NCBI RefSeq assembly: GCF_020748465.1
Contig: NZ_JAHZMP010000002.1
Coordinates: forward strand, 558,001 to 622,000
Length of the DNA stretch: 64,000 nucleotides
Direction: 5' to 3'
Origin: Terrisporobacter mayombei
GTDB lineage: Bacteria; Bacillota; Clostridia; Peptostreptococcales; Peptostreptococcaceae
Below the pieces are notes generated by a model. The model had not been told where the DNA came from. It searched no databases and saw nothing but the letters and a program-made list of their open reading frames with translations. Both the position numbers and the translations under genes were made by a program. Below are positions 25,429 through 34,123 of the stretch, in pieces (the first letter of the stretch is position 1; the number at the start of each line of letters is the position of its first letter).

Positions 25429-26653
25429 TTTAAATATAAAATATAAGTTATTTACTATTACTTCAGGGCTTCTTATATTCTTAGCATTTATAGTTTATTT
25501 AACTTTATATTTTTTTATGCCAGCATATTATCACCAATATAAAATTGAACTATTAAAAAATAGTGTCAATTCCATTGTAGAAGACTCTAAGTTTTATGAC
25601 TTGGAAGAGTTACAACAAAGGCTTTATTTTTTAGGGAAAAAACAAAATGTTGCAATGATATTAACAGATGATAAAGGATTTATTATTTTTGGCAAAAATG
25701 AACAACATATTACTAATAAGTATGCTGGAGACATTCCAATGTCTAATCAGATAAAGGAATATACAATAAGGGCGACTATAAAATTAAAAGATAGCCCTGA
25801 CTTATATCATCTTGAGATTGCAATGCCACTTCAACCAATAGATGAGGCAAATACAGTACTTAGAAATATTTTGCCATTTATAATAATCTCAGCCTTTTTT
25901 ATAGCTCTACTTGGAGCATATATTTACTCTAAGACAATAACAAAACCATTAATTGAAATTATTAATAAAGAAAGAGAAGAAGAACAAAAAAGAAAAGAGT
26001 TTATTGCAACTATTTCTCACGAATTGAAAACACCAATAACAATAATAAGTGGTCAATTAGAGGGAATGATATATAACGTAGGTAAATATAAAGACAGAGA
26101 AACCTACTTGCAAAAATCTTATGAATCTACTCAAGAACTAAAAGTATTAGTAGATGAAATGATGGAAATATCAAAGAATGAACTACAAGAAAAAGATTTA
26201 AAAATAGAGGTCATTAATTTAAGTGAAATGTTAGGTCAATTAGTAAACAGACAAAGTTATTTAATTGAAAATAAGAACTTAAACCTTGTGTATAAAGTGG
26301 AGGATAAATTATTTATAAAAGCGGATAAAGAAAAAATCATAAAAGTTTTAAATAACTTAATCAATAACGCTATTAAATATTCTCCTCAAAACGAAAAAAT
26401 AATTGTGAAAGCATTCAAATCAAAAGCCAGTAAAACAGTAGTTCTAGAAATAGAAAATACGGGAGTTACAATTGAACAGAAATATTTAAGCGAAGTATTT
26501 AATCCTTTCTATAGAGTGGAAAAATCTAGGAATAGAAAAACAGGCGGCAGTGGATTAGGTCTTTATATAGTAAGTAAAATACTAAAAAGTCATAACCTTT
26601 ATTACAAAATGGAAAGTAAGAAAAACTCTGTTTTATTTACTATTTATTTTTAG
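25400..26653 (+). CDS. Sensor histidine kinase
   Basis: A 417-residue kinase with an N-terminal membrane helix (about 15-40), an extracellular domain (about 41-155), a second helix (about 158-178), a short HAMP-like linker (SKTITKPLIEIINKE), the H-box ATISHELKTPITIISGQLEG, and N, G1 and G2 boxes (NNLINNAIKYS, GGSGLGLYIV). The best start is TTG at 25400 inside the response regulator gene; a slightly later TTG at 25412 is possible. Signal unknown. Confidence 0.93.
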   Translation: MKKILKFWNSLNIKYKLFTITSGLLIFLAFIVYLTLYFFMPAYYHQYKIELLKNSVNSIVEDSKFYDLEELQQRLYFLGKKQNVAMILTDDKGFIIFGKNEQHITNKYAGDIPMSNQIKEYTIRATIKLKDSPDLYHLEIAMPLQPIDEANTVLRNILPFIIISAFFIALLGAYIYSKTITKPLIEIINKEREEEQKRKEFIATISHELKTPITIISGQLEGMIYNVGKYKDRETYLQKSYESTQELKVLVDEMMEISKNELQEKDLKIEVINLSEMLGQLVNRQSYLIENKNLNLVYKVEDKLFIKADKEKIIKVLNNLINNAIKYSPQNEKIIVKAFKSKASKTVVLEIENTGVTIEQKYLSEVFNPFYRVEKSRNRKTGGSGLGLYIVSKILKSHNLYYKMESKKNSVLFTIYF

Positions 26654-26713
26654 ATAAATAATTTTCATAAATCAAGGGAAAATATATCTAAGAAATAAAT
26701 AGGAGGCATGAAT

Positions 26714-26950
26714 ATGAATCTAAGAAATGATATGGAAAATATGAAAGGTGATTTGAAGAAAGGTTTAGATAAAGTAGGAGATGGAATGAAAAATACTGTT
26801 AGTAATATAGGTCAAGCAGCTGGAAAAATTACTAATGCAGTAAAACATACTACTATGGAACTTAAGGATGATATGACTGGAATGATGTCTGATGTTACTG
26901 ATAAAGCTGACGGCATAAAAGACAAAATAGACGATGGAATGAAAAAATAA
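26714..26950 (+). CDS. Helical, YtxH-like small protein
   Basis: Start at 26714 because AGGAGG gives 7-base spacing there; the ATG at 26708 is too close. The 78-residue product is hydrophilic and helical with heptad-like repeats of Met, Lys and Asp (MKGDLKKGLDKVGDGMKNTV, VTDKADGIKDKIDDGMKK), similar in style to stress or YtxH/CsbD-like proteins. No membrane segment. It follows the kinase by 60 bases and may belong to its operon. Confidence 0.6.
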   Translation: MNLRNDMENMKGDLKKGLDKVGDGMKNTVSNIGQAAGKITNAVKHTTMELKDDMTGMMSDVTDKADGIKDKIDDGMKK

Positions 26951-26952
26951 TA

Positions 26953-26985
26953 AAAAGGAACCTTTTAAGGTTCCTTTTTATTATT
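26953..26985 (+). terminator. Intrinsic terminator
   Basis: AAAAAGGAACCTT / AAGGTTCCTTTTT, 13-bp perfect stem with a 2-base loop; ends the two-component operon. Confidence 0.87.
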
Positions 26986-27094
26986 TTGAAATAATTGTAC
27001 TAATACAATGTAGGAATGATATGTATAATTATAATAAATATATAAAAGTGTATTATAATTATCTTGATAGAGTATAGAATTTGGAGGAGAGATA

Positions 27095-27628
27095 ATGGAA
27101 AATACAAAACAACAAAAAACAAATGTATCATCTAAAACTAGAACATTGGTATCGGCAGCTTTATTTGCAGGAATTATATGTATTACAATAGCTTATTTTC
27201 TTCATATACCAATAGGAGGTAATGGTGGATTTGTTCATGTAGGTGATGCTTTTATATATTTGGCAGCAGTGCTTCTTCCTACACCATATGCAGCTTGTTC
27301 AGCAACAATAGGTGCTGGTATGGCGGATATACTTACAGGGTCAGCTAATTGGGCCTTAGCAACAATAATAATAAAACCAATACTTGTTTTATTTTTTACA
27401 AATAAAAGTAAAAAAATTATTAATACAAGAAATGTATGTGCAGCAATTATAGCAGGAATAGTAGGAACAGTTTTATATATGATAGCAGAAGGAATAATGT
27501 ATGGAAGTTTTGTTAGTGCCTTTGTTTTATCACTGGTAGGGCTTGTTCAACCAATAGGAAGCTTTATAGTATTTGTAGTTATAGGTTTAGTATTTGATAA
27601 ATTAAAAATAAAAGAAATGATAAAATAA
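27095..27628 (+). CDS. ECF transporter S-component-like membrane protein (TIGR04002 type)
   Basis: A 177-residue protein with about five hydrophobic segments. VSAALFAGIICITIAYFLHI and then GFVHVGDAFIYLAAVLLPTP (about residues 48-67) match the S-component pattern of vitamin transporters: a first helix with A-x-x-x-A and a V-H-x-G-D-x loop. Followed 24 bases later by a radical SAM gene, a pairing I recall as TIGR04002/TIGR04100. The ligand is not known. GGAGGAGAG precedes the ATG. Confidence 0.78.
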   Translation: MENTKQQKTNVSSKTRTLVSAALFAGIICITIAYFLHIPIGGNGGFVHVGDAFIYLAAVLLPTPYAACSATIGAGMADILTGSANWALATIIIKPILVLFFTNKSKKIINTRNVCAAIIAGIVGTVLYMIAEGIMYGSFVSAFVLSLVGLVQPIGSFIVFVVIGLVFDKLKIKEMIK

Positions 27629-27652
27629 ACATAAAAATGGGGGAATTAAAAA

Positions 27653-28249
27653 ATGACAATTTTATATGATTACAAAGAAAGTCTTTATGTTAATATAACA
27701 AACCAATGTCCATGTTCTTGTGTTTTTTGCATAAGAAAAGAAACGGATCATGTGGGAAACAGTGATAGTTTGTGGCTAAATCATGAACCTACAGTAGAAG
27801 AAGTAAAAGAGGAATTTAAAAAATTTAATTTAGAAAAGTATGATGAAATAGTATTTTGTGGATATGGTGAACCACTAGTAAGAATAAATGAAGTTATAGA
27901 AATTGCCAAATATATTAGAAGTATTTCTGATTTGAAAATAAGAATAAATACTAATGGTCTATCTGATTTGATTCACAATAAAAAAACAGCCATGTTATTA
28001 AAAGACAATATAGACTCTGTATCTATTAGCTTAAATGCACCTAATAAAACTAAATACAATGAAGTTACAAGACCTAAATTTGGTGAAAAATCCTTTGATG
28101 CATTACTAGATTTTGCTGCAGATTGCAAAGAGTATTTTGAAGAAGTAAACTTTTCTGTAGTTGATGAAATTAGTAGTGAAGAAATTGAAGAAGCACGAAA
28201 ATTGGCGGATAAAATGAATATAGTCCTTAGAGTAAGACATAAAAACTAG
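27653..28249 (+). CDS. Short radical SAM protein (TIGR04100 type)
   Basis: A 198-residue radical SAM enzyme with the cluster motif C-x3-C-x2-C in NQCPCSCVFCIRK (about residues 17-29), an additional Cys inside the motif, EIVFCGYGEPLVR (the GGE-like SAM contact), and INTNGLSDLI. It is short for the family, with no C-terminal auxiliary-cluster domain visible. Co-transcribed with the ECF S-component upstream, so it may modify or salvage the imported compound. Reaction unknown. Confidence 0.85.
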   Translation: MTILYDYKESLYVNITNQCPCSCVFCIRKETDHVGNSDSLWLNHEPTVEEVKEEFKKFNLEKYDEIVFCGYGEPLVRINEVIEIAKYIRSISDLKIRINTNGLSDLIHNKKTAMLLKDNIDSVSISLNAPNKTKYNEVTRPKFGEKSFDALLDFAADCKEYFEEVNFSVVDEISSEEIEEARKLADKMNIVLRVRHKN

Positions 28250-28253
28250 ATTA

Positions 28254-28288
28254 AAAATAGCTTATTGAAAAATAAGCTATTTTTTTAT
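28254..28288 (+). terminator. Intrinsic terminator
   Basis: AAATAGCTTATT / AATAAGCTATTT, GAAA loop, seven Ts. Confidence 0.87.
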
Positions 28289-28359
28289 TGTAAAATATTA
28301 TTTATTTGAAAAAATTACGAATTATTATTTGGTTTTGATAAAATATATTCGTAATTGTG

Positions 28360-28388
28360 TTGACATTATGATTTTTATATTTTAGAAT
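28360..28388 (+). promoter_or_regulatory. Promoter of the purine permease gene
   Basis: TTGACA (28360-28365), 17 bases, TAGAAT (28383-28388). A leader of about 120 bases follows with a possible CTCTG/CAGAG stem. It does not match the purine riboswitch core. Confidence 0.75.
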
Positions 28389-28514
28389 TATACTTATAAA
28401 ATGGTATTATATGGAAAAGATTATCTCTGTTTATATAATTGCTATTTCATATGAATATCAGAGTATAAAATTTGGGGATCAATTTATTATTAAATTACGG
28501 AGGTGTTTTGATTA

Positions 28515-29891
28515 ATGCAAGTGGCGAAACAGGAATCAAATACTATGACAAAATTATTTCCTATTCTTGAAAATCAGGGAGTAGATATGAAAAAGGAGAT
28601 AATGGCAGGGGTTACAACATTTTTAACTATGGCATATATTATAGCTGTTAACCCAAGTATATTATCAGAAGCTGGTATGCCTGCAGGAGCATTGGTAACA
28701 GGAACATGTTTAGCGGCAGCAATAGGATGTTTCTTAATGGGAATTATTGCAAATCTACCATTTGCCTTAGCATCTGGAATGGGTCTTAATGCATATTTTG
28801 CTTACACAGTAGTTTTAGGTATGGGAGTATCTTGGGAAGTTGCTTTAGCTGCAGTTTTCGTAGAAGGTATTATTTTTATAATTTTATCATTATGTAAAGT
28901 GCGTGAAGCAGTAGTAAATGCAATTCCAGTGAATATGAAATTAGCAGTATCTGGAGGTATAGGTTTATTTATAGCAATTATAGGTTTTATCAACTGTGGT
29001 CTTGTTGTGAAGAGTGATGCAACATTAATTGCTATGGGACATTTTACTCCAGCAGTTTTAATAAGTTGTGTTGGAATTATAATAATAGCAGTATTATCAA
29101 AGAGAAATGTTAAAGGTTCAATATTAATAGGCATAGTTGTTTGCTCATTAGTTGCTTGGGGTTATGCACTATCTAATCCAACAGCTGCAGCAGACCTTAA
29201 AATCTATTTACCTAGTGGAGTATTCAAGTTTGAAAGCTTAGCACCAATAGCAGGTAAATTAGATTTTAGCTATGCTACAAATCCAGCAAATTTAACTAAC
29301 TTTATTTTAGTGCTTTGTACTTTCTTATTTGTTGACTTTTTTGATACAGTAGGTACTATAGTTGGTGTTGCTTCTAAGGCAAATATGATAGATGAAGATG
29401 GTAATGTACCTCATGTAGGTAGAGCGTTGCTTGCAGATGCACTTGCAACTACTATAGGTGCAGGACTTGGAGTTTCAACAGTTACTACTTATGTTGAAAG
29501 TTCAACAGGTGTAATTGAAGGTGGTAGAACAGGATATACTGCCATAACAGTAGGCGTATTATTCCTTGTAGCTATGTTTTTATCACCGATATTTATAGCA
29601 ATACCTTCATGCGCTACTTCACCAGCATTAATATATGTTGGATATTTGATGCTTAGTACAGTGAAAAATATAGATTTTTCTGATATAACAGAAGGTGTTC
29701 CAGCGTTCATAACAATAGGCGCTATGGCATTTACTTATTCGATAGGTGATGGTTTAACACTTGGCGTTTTATCATATGTAGTGATTAATATGCTATATAA
29801 TTTAATTGCACCAAAAGAAGAAAGAAAAAAAGTTTCGGCAGTAATGGTAGTCCTTGCAGTATTGTTTGTTTTAAAGCTTATTTACTTATAA
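28515..29891 (+). CDS. NCS2 family (AzgA/PbuG-like) purine permease
   Basis: A 458-residue transporter with about 13 membrane segments. AzgA-subfamily blocks: KKEIMAGVTTFLTMAYIIAV (helix 1), ASGMGLNAYFAYTVV (about residues 91-105), AVSGGIGLFIAIIGF, LFVDFFDTVGTIVGVA (helix 8) and GLGVSTVTTYVESSTGVIEG. It imports hypoxanthine, guanine or adenine by proton symport; exact specificity cannot be read from sequence. GGAGGTG precedes the ATG. It stands alone with its own promoter and terminator. Confidence 0.92.
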   Translation: MQVAKQESNTMTKLFPILENQGVDMKKEIMAGVTTFLTMAYIIAVNPSILSEAGMPAGALVTGTCLAAAIGCFLMGIIANLPFALASGMGLNAYFAYTVVLGMGVSWEVALAAVFVEGIIFIILSLCKVREAVVNAIPVNMKLAVSGGIGLFIAIIGFINCGLVVKSDATLIAMGHFTPAVLISCVGIIIIAVLSKRNVKGSILIGIVVCSLVAWGYALSNPTAAADLKIYLPSGVFKFESLAPIAGKLDFSYATNPANLTNFILVLCTFLFVDFFDTVGTIVGVASKANMIDEDGNVPHVGRALLADALATTIGAGLGVSTVTTYVESSTGVIEGGRTGYTAITVGVLFLVAMFLSPIFIAIPSCATSPALIYVGYLMLSTVKNIDFSDITEGVPAFITIGAMAFTYSIGDGLTLGVLSYVVINMLYNLIAPKEERKKVSAVMVVLAVLFVLKLIYL

Positions 29892-29899
29892 TATAAACA

Positions 29900-29934
29900 A
29901 AAAAGAAGTTAGTTGAAGAACTAATTTCTTTTTA
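29900..29934 (+). terminator. Intrinsic terminator
   Basis: AAAGAAGTTAGTT / AACTAATTTCTTT with a GAAG loop and Ts. Confidence 0.82.
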
Positions 29935-29984
29935 TTTATTAGATTTTGATATTAAATAATAAAAGCGTAATATATATGAGTATA

Positions 29985-30013
29985 TTGACAATATAATTCA
30001 CTATATATACACT
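29985..30013 (+). promoter_or_regulatory. Likely promoter of the MATE gene
   Basis: TTGACA (29985-29990), 17 bases, TACACT (30008-30013); a TATATA lies slightly upstream as an alternative -10. Confidence 0.5.
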
Positions 30014-30019
30014 TAAATT

Positions 30020-30094
30020 AATGGGTATTATAACTATACAATAGTTAAAAATACCCATTATTTATTAAATAATGGTTGTTTATGCAACTATTAT
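30020..30094 (+). promoter_or_regulatory. MATE leader with competing hairpins
   Basis: Hairpin 1: AATGGGTATT (30020-30029) / AATACCCATT (30050-30059) with an inner AACTAT / ATAGTT. Hairpin 2: ATAATGGTTG (30069-30078) / CAACTATTAT (30085-30094). A third pairing, CCATTATT (30055-30062) / AATAATGG (30068-30075), uses the 3' arm of hairpin 1 and the 5' arm of hairpin 2 and excludes both. The Shine-Dalgarno (30104-30110) lies just downstream. Confidence 0.55.
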
Positions 30095-30120
30095 AACTAT
30101 GAAAGGAGGAGATTAGATAT

Positions 30121-31551
30121 ATGTCAAGTGAAAATATAATTCAAGAAAATAAAATGGGTACTATGCCTGTAAATAAATTAATTATAACAATGTCACTTCC
30201 AATGATTATATCCATGCTAGTTCAAGCACTATATAATGTTGTAGATAGTATTTTTGTTTCTCAAATTAGTGAAAATGCTTTAGCAGCCGTGTCATTAGCT
30301 TTTCCAGTTCAAAATTTTATGATAGCTGTTGGGGTAGGAACAGGTGTAGGTATAAATGCACTACTATCTAGATCTTTAGGTGAAAAAAAATTTGAAGAAG
30401 CAAATAATGCAGCAAACAATGGAATATTCTTGGCAGTCTTAAGTTATTTAGCTTTTTTAGTTATAGGCATATTATTTAGTAAATCTTTTTTTCAGTGGCA
30501 AACAGACATAAAAGAAATTGTAGAAGGTGGATATGATTATTTAATTATTTGTACCACTTGTTCTTTTGGTTTATATGGTCAATTAGTATTTGAAAAACTA
30601 ATGCAATCTACAGGAAAAACAGTATATTCAATGATGACTCAGTTAGCTGGTGCAATAATAAATATAATATTAGATCCTATACTAATTTTTGGATTATTTG
30701 GTTTTCCTAAGATGGGTATAACTGGAGCAGCCATTGCCACAGTAATAGGTCAAATTAGTGGAATGAGTTTAGGTATTTATCTAAATAGTACAAAAAATAA
30801 AGAAATAAAAGTTAAGATTAAAGGCTTCAGGCCTAATCTTAAAACAATAAAAGATATTTATTCTGTAGGTATACCTTCAATCGTAATGGCATCTATAGGA
30901 TCAGTTATGACTTTTGGTATAAATAAGATTTTACTTGTATTTACTTCCACAGCAACTGCAGTATTTGGAGTATACTTTAAATTACAAAGTTTTATATTTA
31001 TGCCTGTACTTGGTATTAATAACGGTATGGTTCCAATTGTATCATATAATTATGGAGCCAAGCATAAAGATAGGTTGATGAAAACTGTAAAAATAAGTAT
31101 TATTTATGCAATAATAATAATGATTATTGGTTTATGTATATTTCAAATTTTCCCAAAACAATTATTAAGTTTATTTAATGCATCAGAAGAAATGATAAAT
31201 ATTGGTATTCCAGCCCTTAGAATAATTAGCCTTAGTTTTTTATTTGCAGGATACTGCATAGTTGTATCTTCTATGTTTCAAGCTCTTGGCAATGGAGTAA
31301 TGAGTTTAATTGTATCAATAGGCAGACAGTTAGTTGTATTACTTCCTGTAGCATATTTGCTATCTAAAACAAACAATTTAAATCTTGTATGGTGGGCTTT
31401 TCCTATTGCAGAGTTAGCATCTGTGCTTTTAAGTATTATAGGGTTTAAATATGTATATAAAAAGGAAATACTGCCATTAGTTAAAAGTGAAGAAAATTTA
31501 AATGAGGAAAATAATAAAGTTAGAATTATAGAATGTACAAATGAAAATTAA
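30121..31551 (+). CDS. MATE family efflux transporter
   Basis: A 476-residue protein with 12 membrane segments in two homologous halves. Blocks: MSLPMIISMLVQALYNVVDS (helix 1), AAVSLAFPVQNFMIAVGVG, and GITGAAIATVIGQISGM at the end of the first half. The second half starts around IYSVGIPSIVMASIG. It likely exports cationic drugs or metabolites with Na+ or H+. The acidic C-terminal tail (NEENNKVRIIECTNEN) is extra. The leader carries alternative hairpins, suggesting regulated expression. Confidence 0.93.
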   Translation: MSSENIIQENKMGTMPVNKLIITMSLPMIISMLVQALYNVVDSIFVSQISENALAAVSLAFPVQNFMIAVGVGTGVGINALLSRSLGEKKFEEANNAANNGIFLAVLSYLAFLVIGILFSKSFFQWQTDIKEIVEGGYDYLIICTTCSFGLYGQLVFEKLMQSTGKTVYSMMTQLAGAIINIILDPILIFGLFGFPKMGITGAAIATVIGQISGMSLGIYLNSTKNKEIKVKIKGFRPNLKTIKDIYSVGIPSIVMASIGSVMTFGINKILLVFTSTATAVFGVYFKLQSFIFMPVLGINNGMVPIVSYNYGAKHKDRLMKTVKISIIYAIIIMIIGLCIFQIFPKQLLSLFNASEEMINIGIPALRIISLSFLFAGYCIVVSSMFQALGNGVMSLIVSIGRQLVVLLPVAYLLSKTNNLNLVWWAFPIAELASVLLSIIGFKYVYKKEILPLVKSEENLNEENNKVRIIECTNEN

Positions 31552-31557
31552 TATTTA

Positions 31558-31592
31558 AATGAGTAGTAATATTTTTATATTATTGCTCTTTT
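31558..31592 (+). terminator. Intrinsic terminator
   Basis: GAGTAGTAATAT / ATATTATTGCTC (with G-U pairs) followed by seven Ts. Confidence 0.8.
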
Positions 31593-31793
31593 TTTATTAT
31601 AAGAAGGTTATATATATTAGGTTAATATGCTTAAAAATAATTTCTAAGGGTAATTTTAATTTATATGCAAGATATTGTGGTATAATAAGTATGGAAAAGT
31701 TCAAATAGAACATATTTATAATATCTTAATTTAATAATTAAAATATATTAATTGTATATATTACTAGAAATATATAAAAACAAAGGAGACAAA

Positions 31794-33032
31794 ATGAGAG
31801 AAATAGAATTATTAGCCCCCGCTGGTGATTTAGAAAAACTAAAAATAGCGTTTGAATATGGAGCAGATGCTGTTTATATAGGTGGAGAAATTTTTGGAAT
31901 GAGATCTGCAGCAAAAAACTTCACTAAAGAGAATATGATAGAAGGTGTGAACTTTGCTCACGAAAAAGGTAAAAAAGTTTTTGTTACTTGTAATATAATA
32001 CCAAGAAGTGAAGACTTACAAGTACTTAAAGACTATTTATTAGAATTAGAAGAAATTGGAGTAGATGCTGTAATAGTATCAGATCCTGGTGTATTCAAAA
32101 TAGTAAGAGAAACTATACCTAACATGGAAATTCATATAAGTACTCAAGCAAGTACAACAAACTATGTGGCTGCCAAGTTTTGGTATAATAAAGGTGCTCA
32201 AAGAATAGTAACGGCAAGAGAGTTGTCCTTTGAGGAAACGAAAGAAATAAGAGAACATATTCCAGAGGATATGGATATAGAAGCCTTTGTTCATGGTGCA
32301 ATGTGTATGTCTTATTCAGGAAAATGTACAATAAGTAACTACACAACAGGAAGAGATGCCAATAAAGGTTCATGTGCTCAATCTTGTAGATGGAAATATA
32401 CCTTAATGGAAGAAAATAAGGGTGAATATACTCCTGTTGTAGAAGATATTGATCCAGAATTCTTCTTCAATACAAAAGATTTATGTATGATAAAATATAT
32501 ACCACAAATTTTTGAAAGTGGAATAACTTCATTAAAAATAGAAGGAAGAATGAAAACAGCTTATTATGTAGCAACAACAGTTAGAGCTTATAGAATGGCA
32601 ATAGATGAGTATTACAAAGATCCAGAAAATTGGAAGTTTAATCCTATTTGGCTAGAAGAACTAAAAAAAGGAAGTCATAGAGATTATTCTACAGGATTTT
32701 TCTTAAATAGACCCGATGAAAATTCTAATAACTATGAATCAGCTTCTTACATAAGAAATTATGATTTTATAGGATTAGTTAAAGGTTATGAGGAAGAAAC
32801 AGGATTATATATAGTTGAACAGAGAAATAAAATGTATGTAGGAGATAAAATTGAAGTTATAGGACCTTTTAAAGACACTATGTTTACTACAATAGAAGAA
32901 ATGTATGATGAAGAAGGAAGTCCAATAGAGTCTGCTCCTCATGCAAGGCAAATAGTTAAAATGAAGGTTGGAATAAAGTTAGAGAAAAACTATATATTAA
33001 GAAAGCCTACAGAAAAAGCAAGAATATTATAG
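31794..33032 (+). CDS. U32 family protein, probable tRNA hydroxylation factor (TrhP-like)
   Basis: Start taken at 31794 (MREIELLAPAGDLEKLK) with AAAGGAG; the upstream extension lacks a binding site. The 412-residue protein has the U32 pattern: LLAPAGDLEKLKIAFEYGAD, then HGAMCMSYSGKCTISNY and GSCAQSCRWKY (about residues 172-205), whose cysteines are expected to hold a [4Fe-4S] cluster. Members once called collagenases include TrhP, which makes 5-hydroxyuridine in tRNA wobble positions. Assignment to TrhP is by family inference. Confidence 0.85.
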   Translation: MREIELLAPAGDLEKLKIAFEYGADAVYIGGEIFGMRSAAKNFTKENMIEGVNFAHEKGKKVFVTCNIIPRSEDLQVLKDYLLELEEIGVDAVIVSDPGVFKIVRETIPNMEIHISTQASTTNYVAAKFWYNKGAQRIVTARELSFEETKEIREHIPEDMDIEAFVHGAMCMSYSGKCTISNYTTGRDANKGSCAQSCRWKYTLMEENKGEYTPVVEDIDPEFFFNTKDLCMIKYIPQIFESGITSLKIEGRMKTAYYVATTVRAYRMAIDEYYKDPENWKFNPIWLEELKKGSHRDYSTGFFLNRPDENSNNYESASYIRNYDFIGLVKGYEEETGLYIVEQRNKMYVGDKIEVIGPFKDTMFTTIEEMYDEEGSPIESAPHARQIVKMKVGIKLEKNYILRKPTEKARIL

Positions 33033-33059
33033 ATATATATTAAGGAAGTGAGAGTATAA

Positions 33060-33926
33060 ATGATTATAGGAAGAAATGATAAATGCTGGTGTGGTAGTGG
33101 TGAGAAGTATAAAAAGTGCCATATGAATTTTGATGAAAAAATAAAAGAATTTAAGTCAAAAGGTTATGAGGTGCCACATAGAAGTTTAATAAAAACTCCT
33201 GAGCAAATAGAAAAAATAAAAGAAAGTGCCAAAATAAATAATGAAATTTTGAATTTAGTGGGGCAAAAAATTAAAGCAGGTATGACTACTGAAGAAGTTG
33301 ACCAAATAGTACATGACTACACAATATCACAAGGAGCTATACCAGCACCACTTGGATACAGTGGGTTCCCTAAAAGTTGTTGCACATCAGTGAATGACCA
33401 AATATGTCATGGTATACCAGATGGATATGTTTTAAAAGATGGCGATATAATAAATGTTGATGTTTCTACTATATTGAATGGATACTATTCAGATGCATCT
33501 AGAATGTATATAATAGGCGAAGTTCCTGAAAATGCTAAGAAATTAGTAGAGGTAACAAAAGAATGTCTGATAAAAGGTATAGAAGCTGTTAAACCTTGGA
33601 CTAGACTAGGAAATGTTGCATATACAATAGAACAACATGCAAAAGCAAATGGTTATTCTGTAGTTAGAGAGTTTGGTGGTCATGGTATAGGATTAGAGTT
33701 CCATGAAGATCCATTTGTATTCCATTATGGAACTAGAAATGAAGGAATGCTTATGGTACCTGGAATGATATTTACTATAGAACCAATGATAAATGAAGGT
33801 CATCATGAATTATATATAGATGCAGATAATGGATGGACTTCATATACAGAAGATGGAAAACTTTCTGCACAATGGGAAAACATGATACTTGTAACCGAAG
33901 ATGGATACGAAATTTTAGCATATTAA
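33060..33926 (+). CDS. map: Methionine aminopeptidase with N-terminal SEC-C zinc motif
   Basis: A 288-residue type I methionine aminopeptidase with an N-terminal SEC-C zinc finger (GRNDKCWCGSGEKYKKCH, residues 4-21). Catalytic-domain metal ligands: Asp in INVDVSTIL and YYSDASRMY, His in GGHGIGLEFHEDP, Glu in FTIEPMINEG and near the C-terminus. CHGIPDGYVLKDGD is the substrate-pocket block. It removes initiator Met; the SEC-C extension is common in Clostridia and thought to aid ribosome contact. Confidence 0.94.
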   Translation: MIIGRNDKCWCGSGEKYKKCHMNFDEKIKEFKSKGYEVPHRSLIKTPEQIEKIKESAKINNEILNLVGQKIKAGMTTEEVDQIVHDYTISQGAIPAPLGYSGFPKSCCTSVNDQICHGIPDGYVLKDGDIINVDVSTILNGYYSDASRMYIIGEVPENAKKLVEVTKECLIKGIEAVKPWTRLGNVAYTIEQHAKANGYSVVREFGGHGIGLEFHEDPFVFHYGTRNEGMLMVPGMIFTIEPMINEGHHELYIDADNGWTSYTEDGKLSAQWENMILVTEDGYEILAY

Positions 33927-33929
33927 TAA

Positions 33930-33957
33930 AAAGAACACCTAAAAAGGTGTTTTTTTA
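33930..33957 (+). terminator. Intrinsic terminator
   Basis: AGAACACCT / AGGTGTTTTT with an AAAA loop and seven Ts. Confidence 0.82.
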
Positions 33958-34123
33958 TATTTCAAATAATTAAATATTATAAGTATAACGAAGAAAATTT
34001 AATTGTGTAATGAATTAAATAGATGTAAATATAAATAATATATAATAAATATATATTGATGTCAATAAAAGTTAATATATATAATATATTTGACAAAATA
34101 TAACAGACTTCAGGAGGGACAAT

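Noticed and set aside
28389..28514. Purine riboswitch before the purine permease
   Set aside because: The conserved core (TATAAT...ATATGG...GTTTCTACC) is not present; only a possible CTCTG/CAGAG stem remains.
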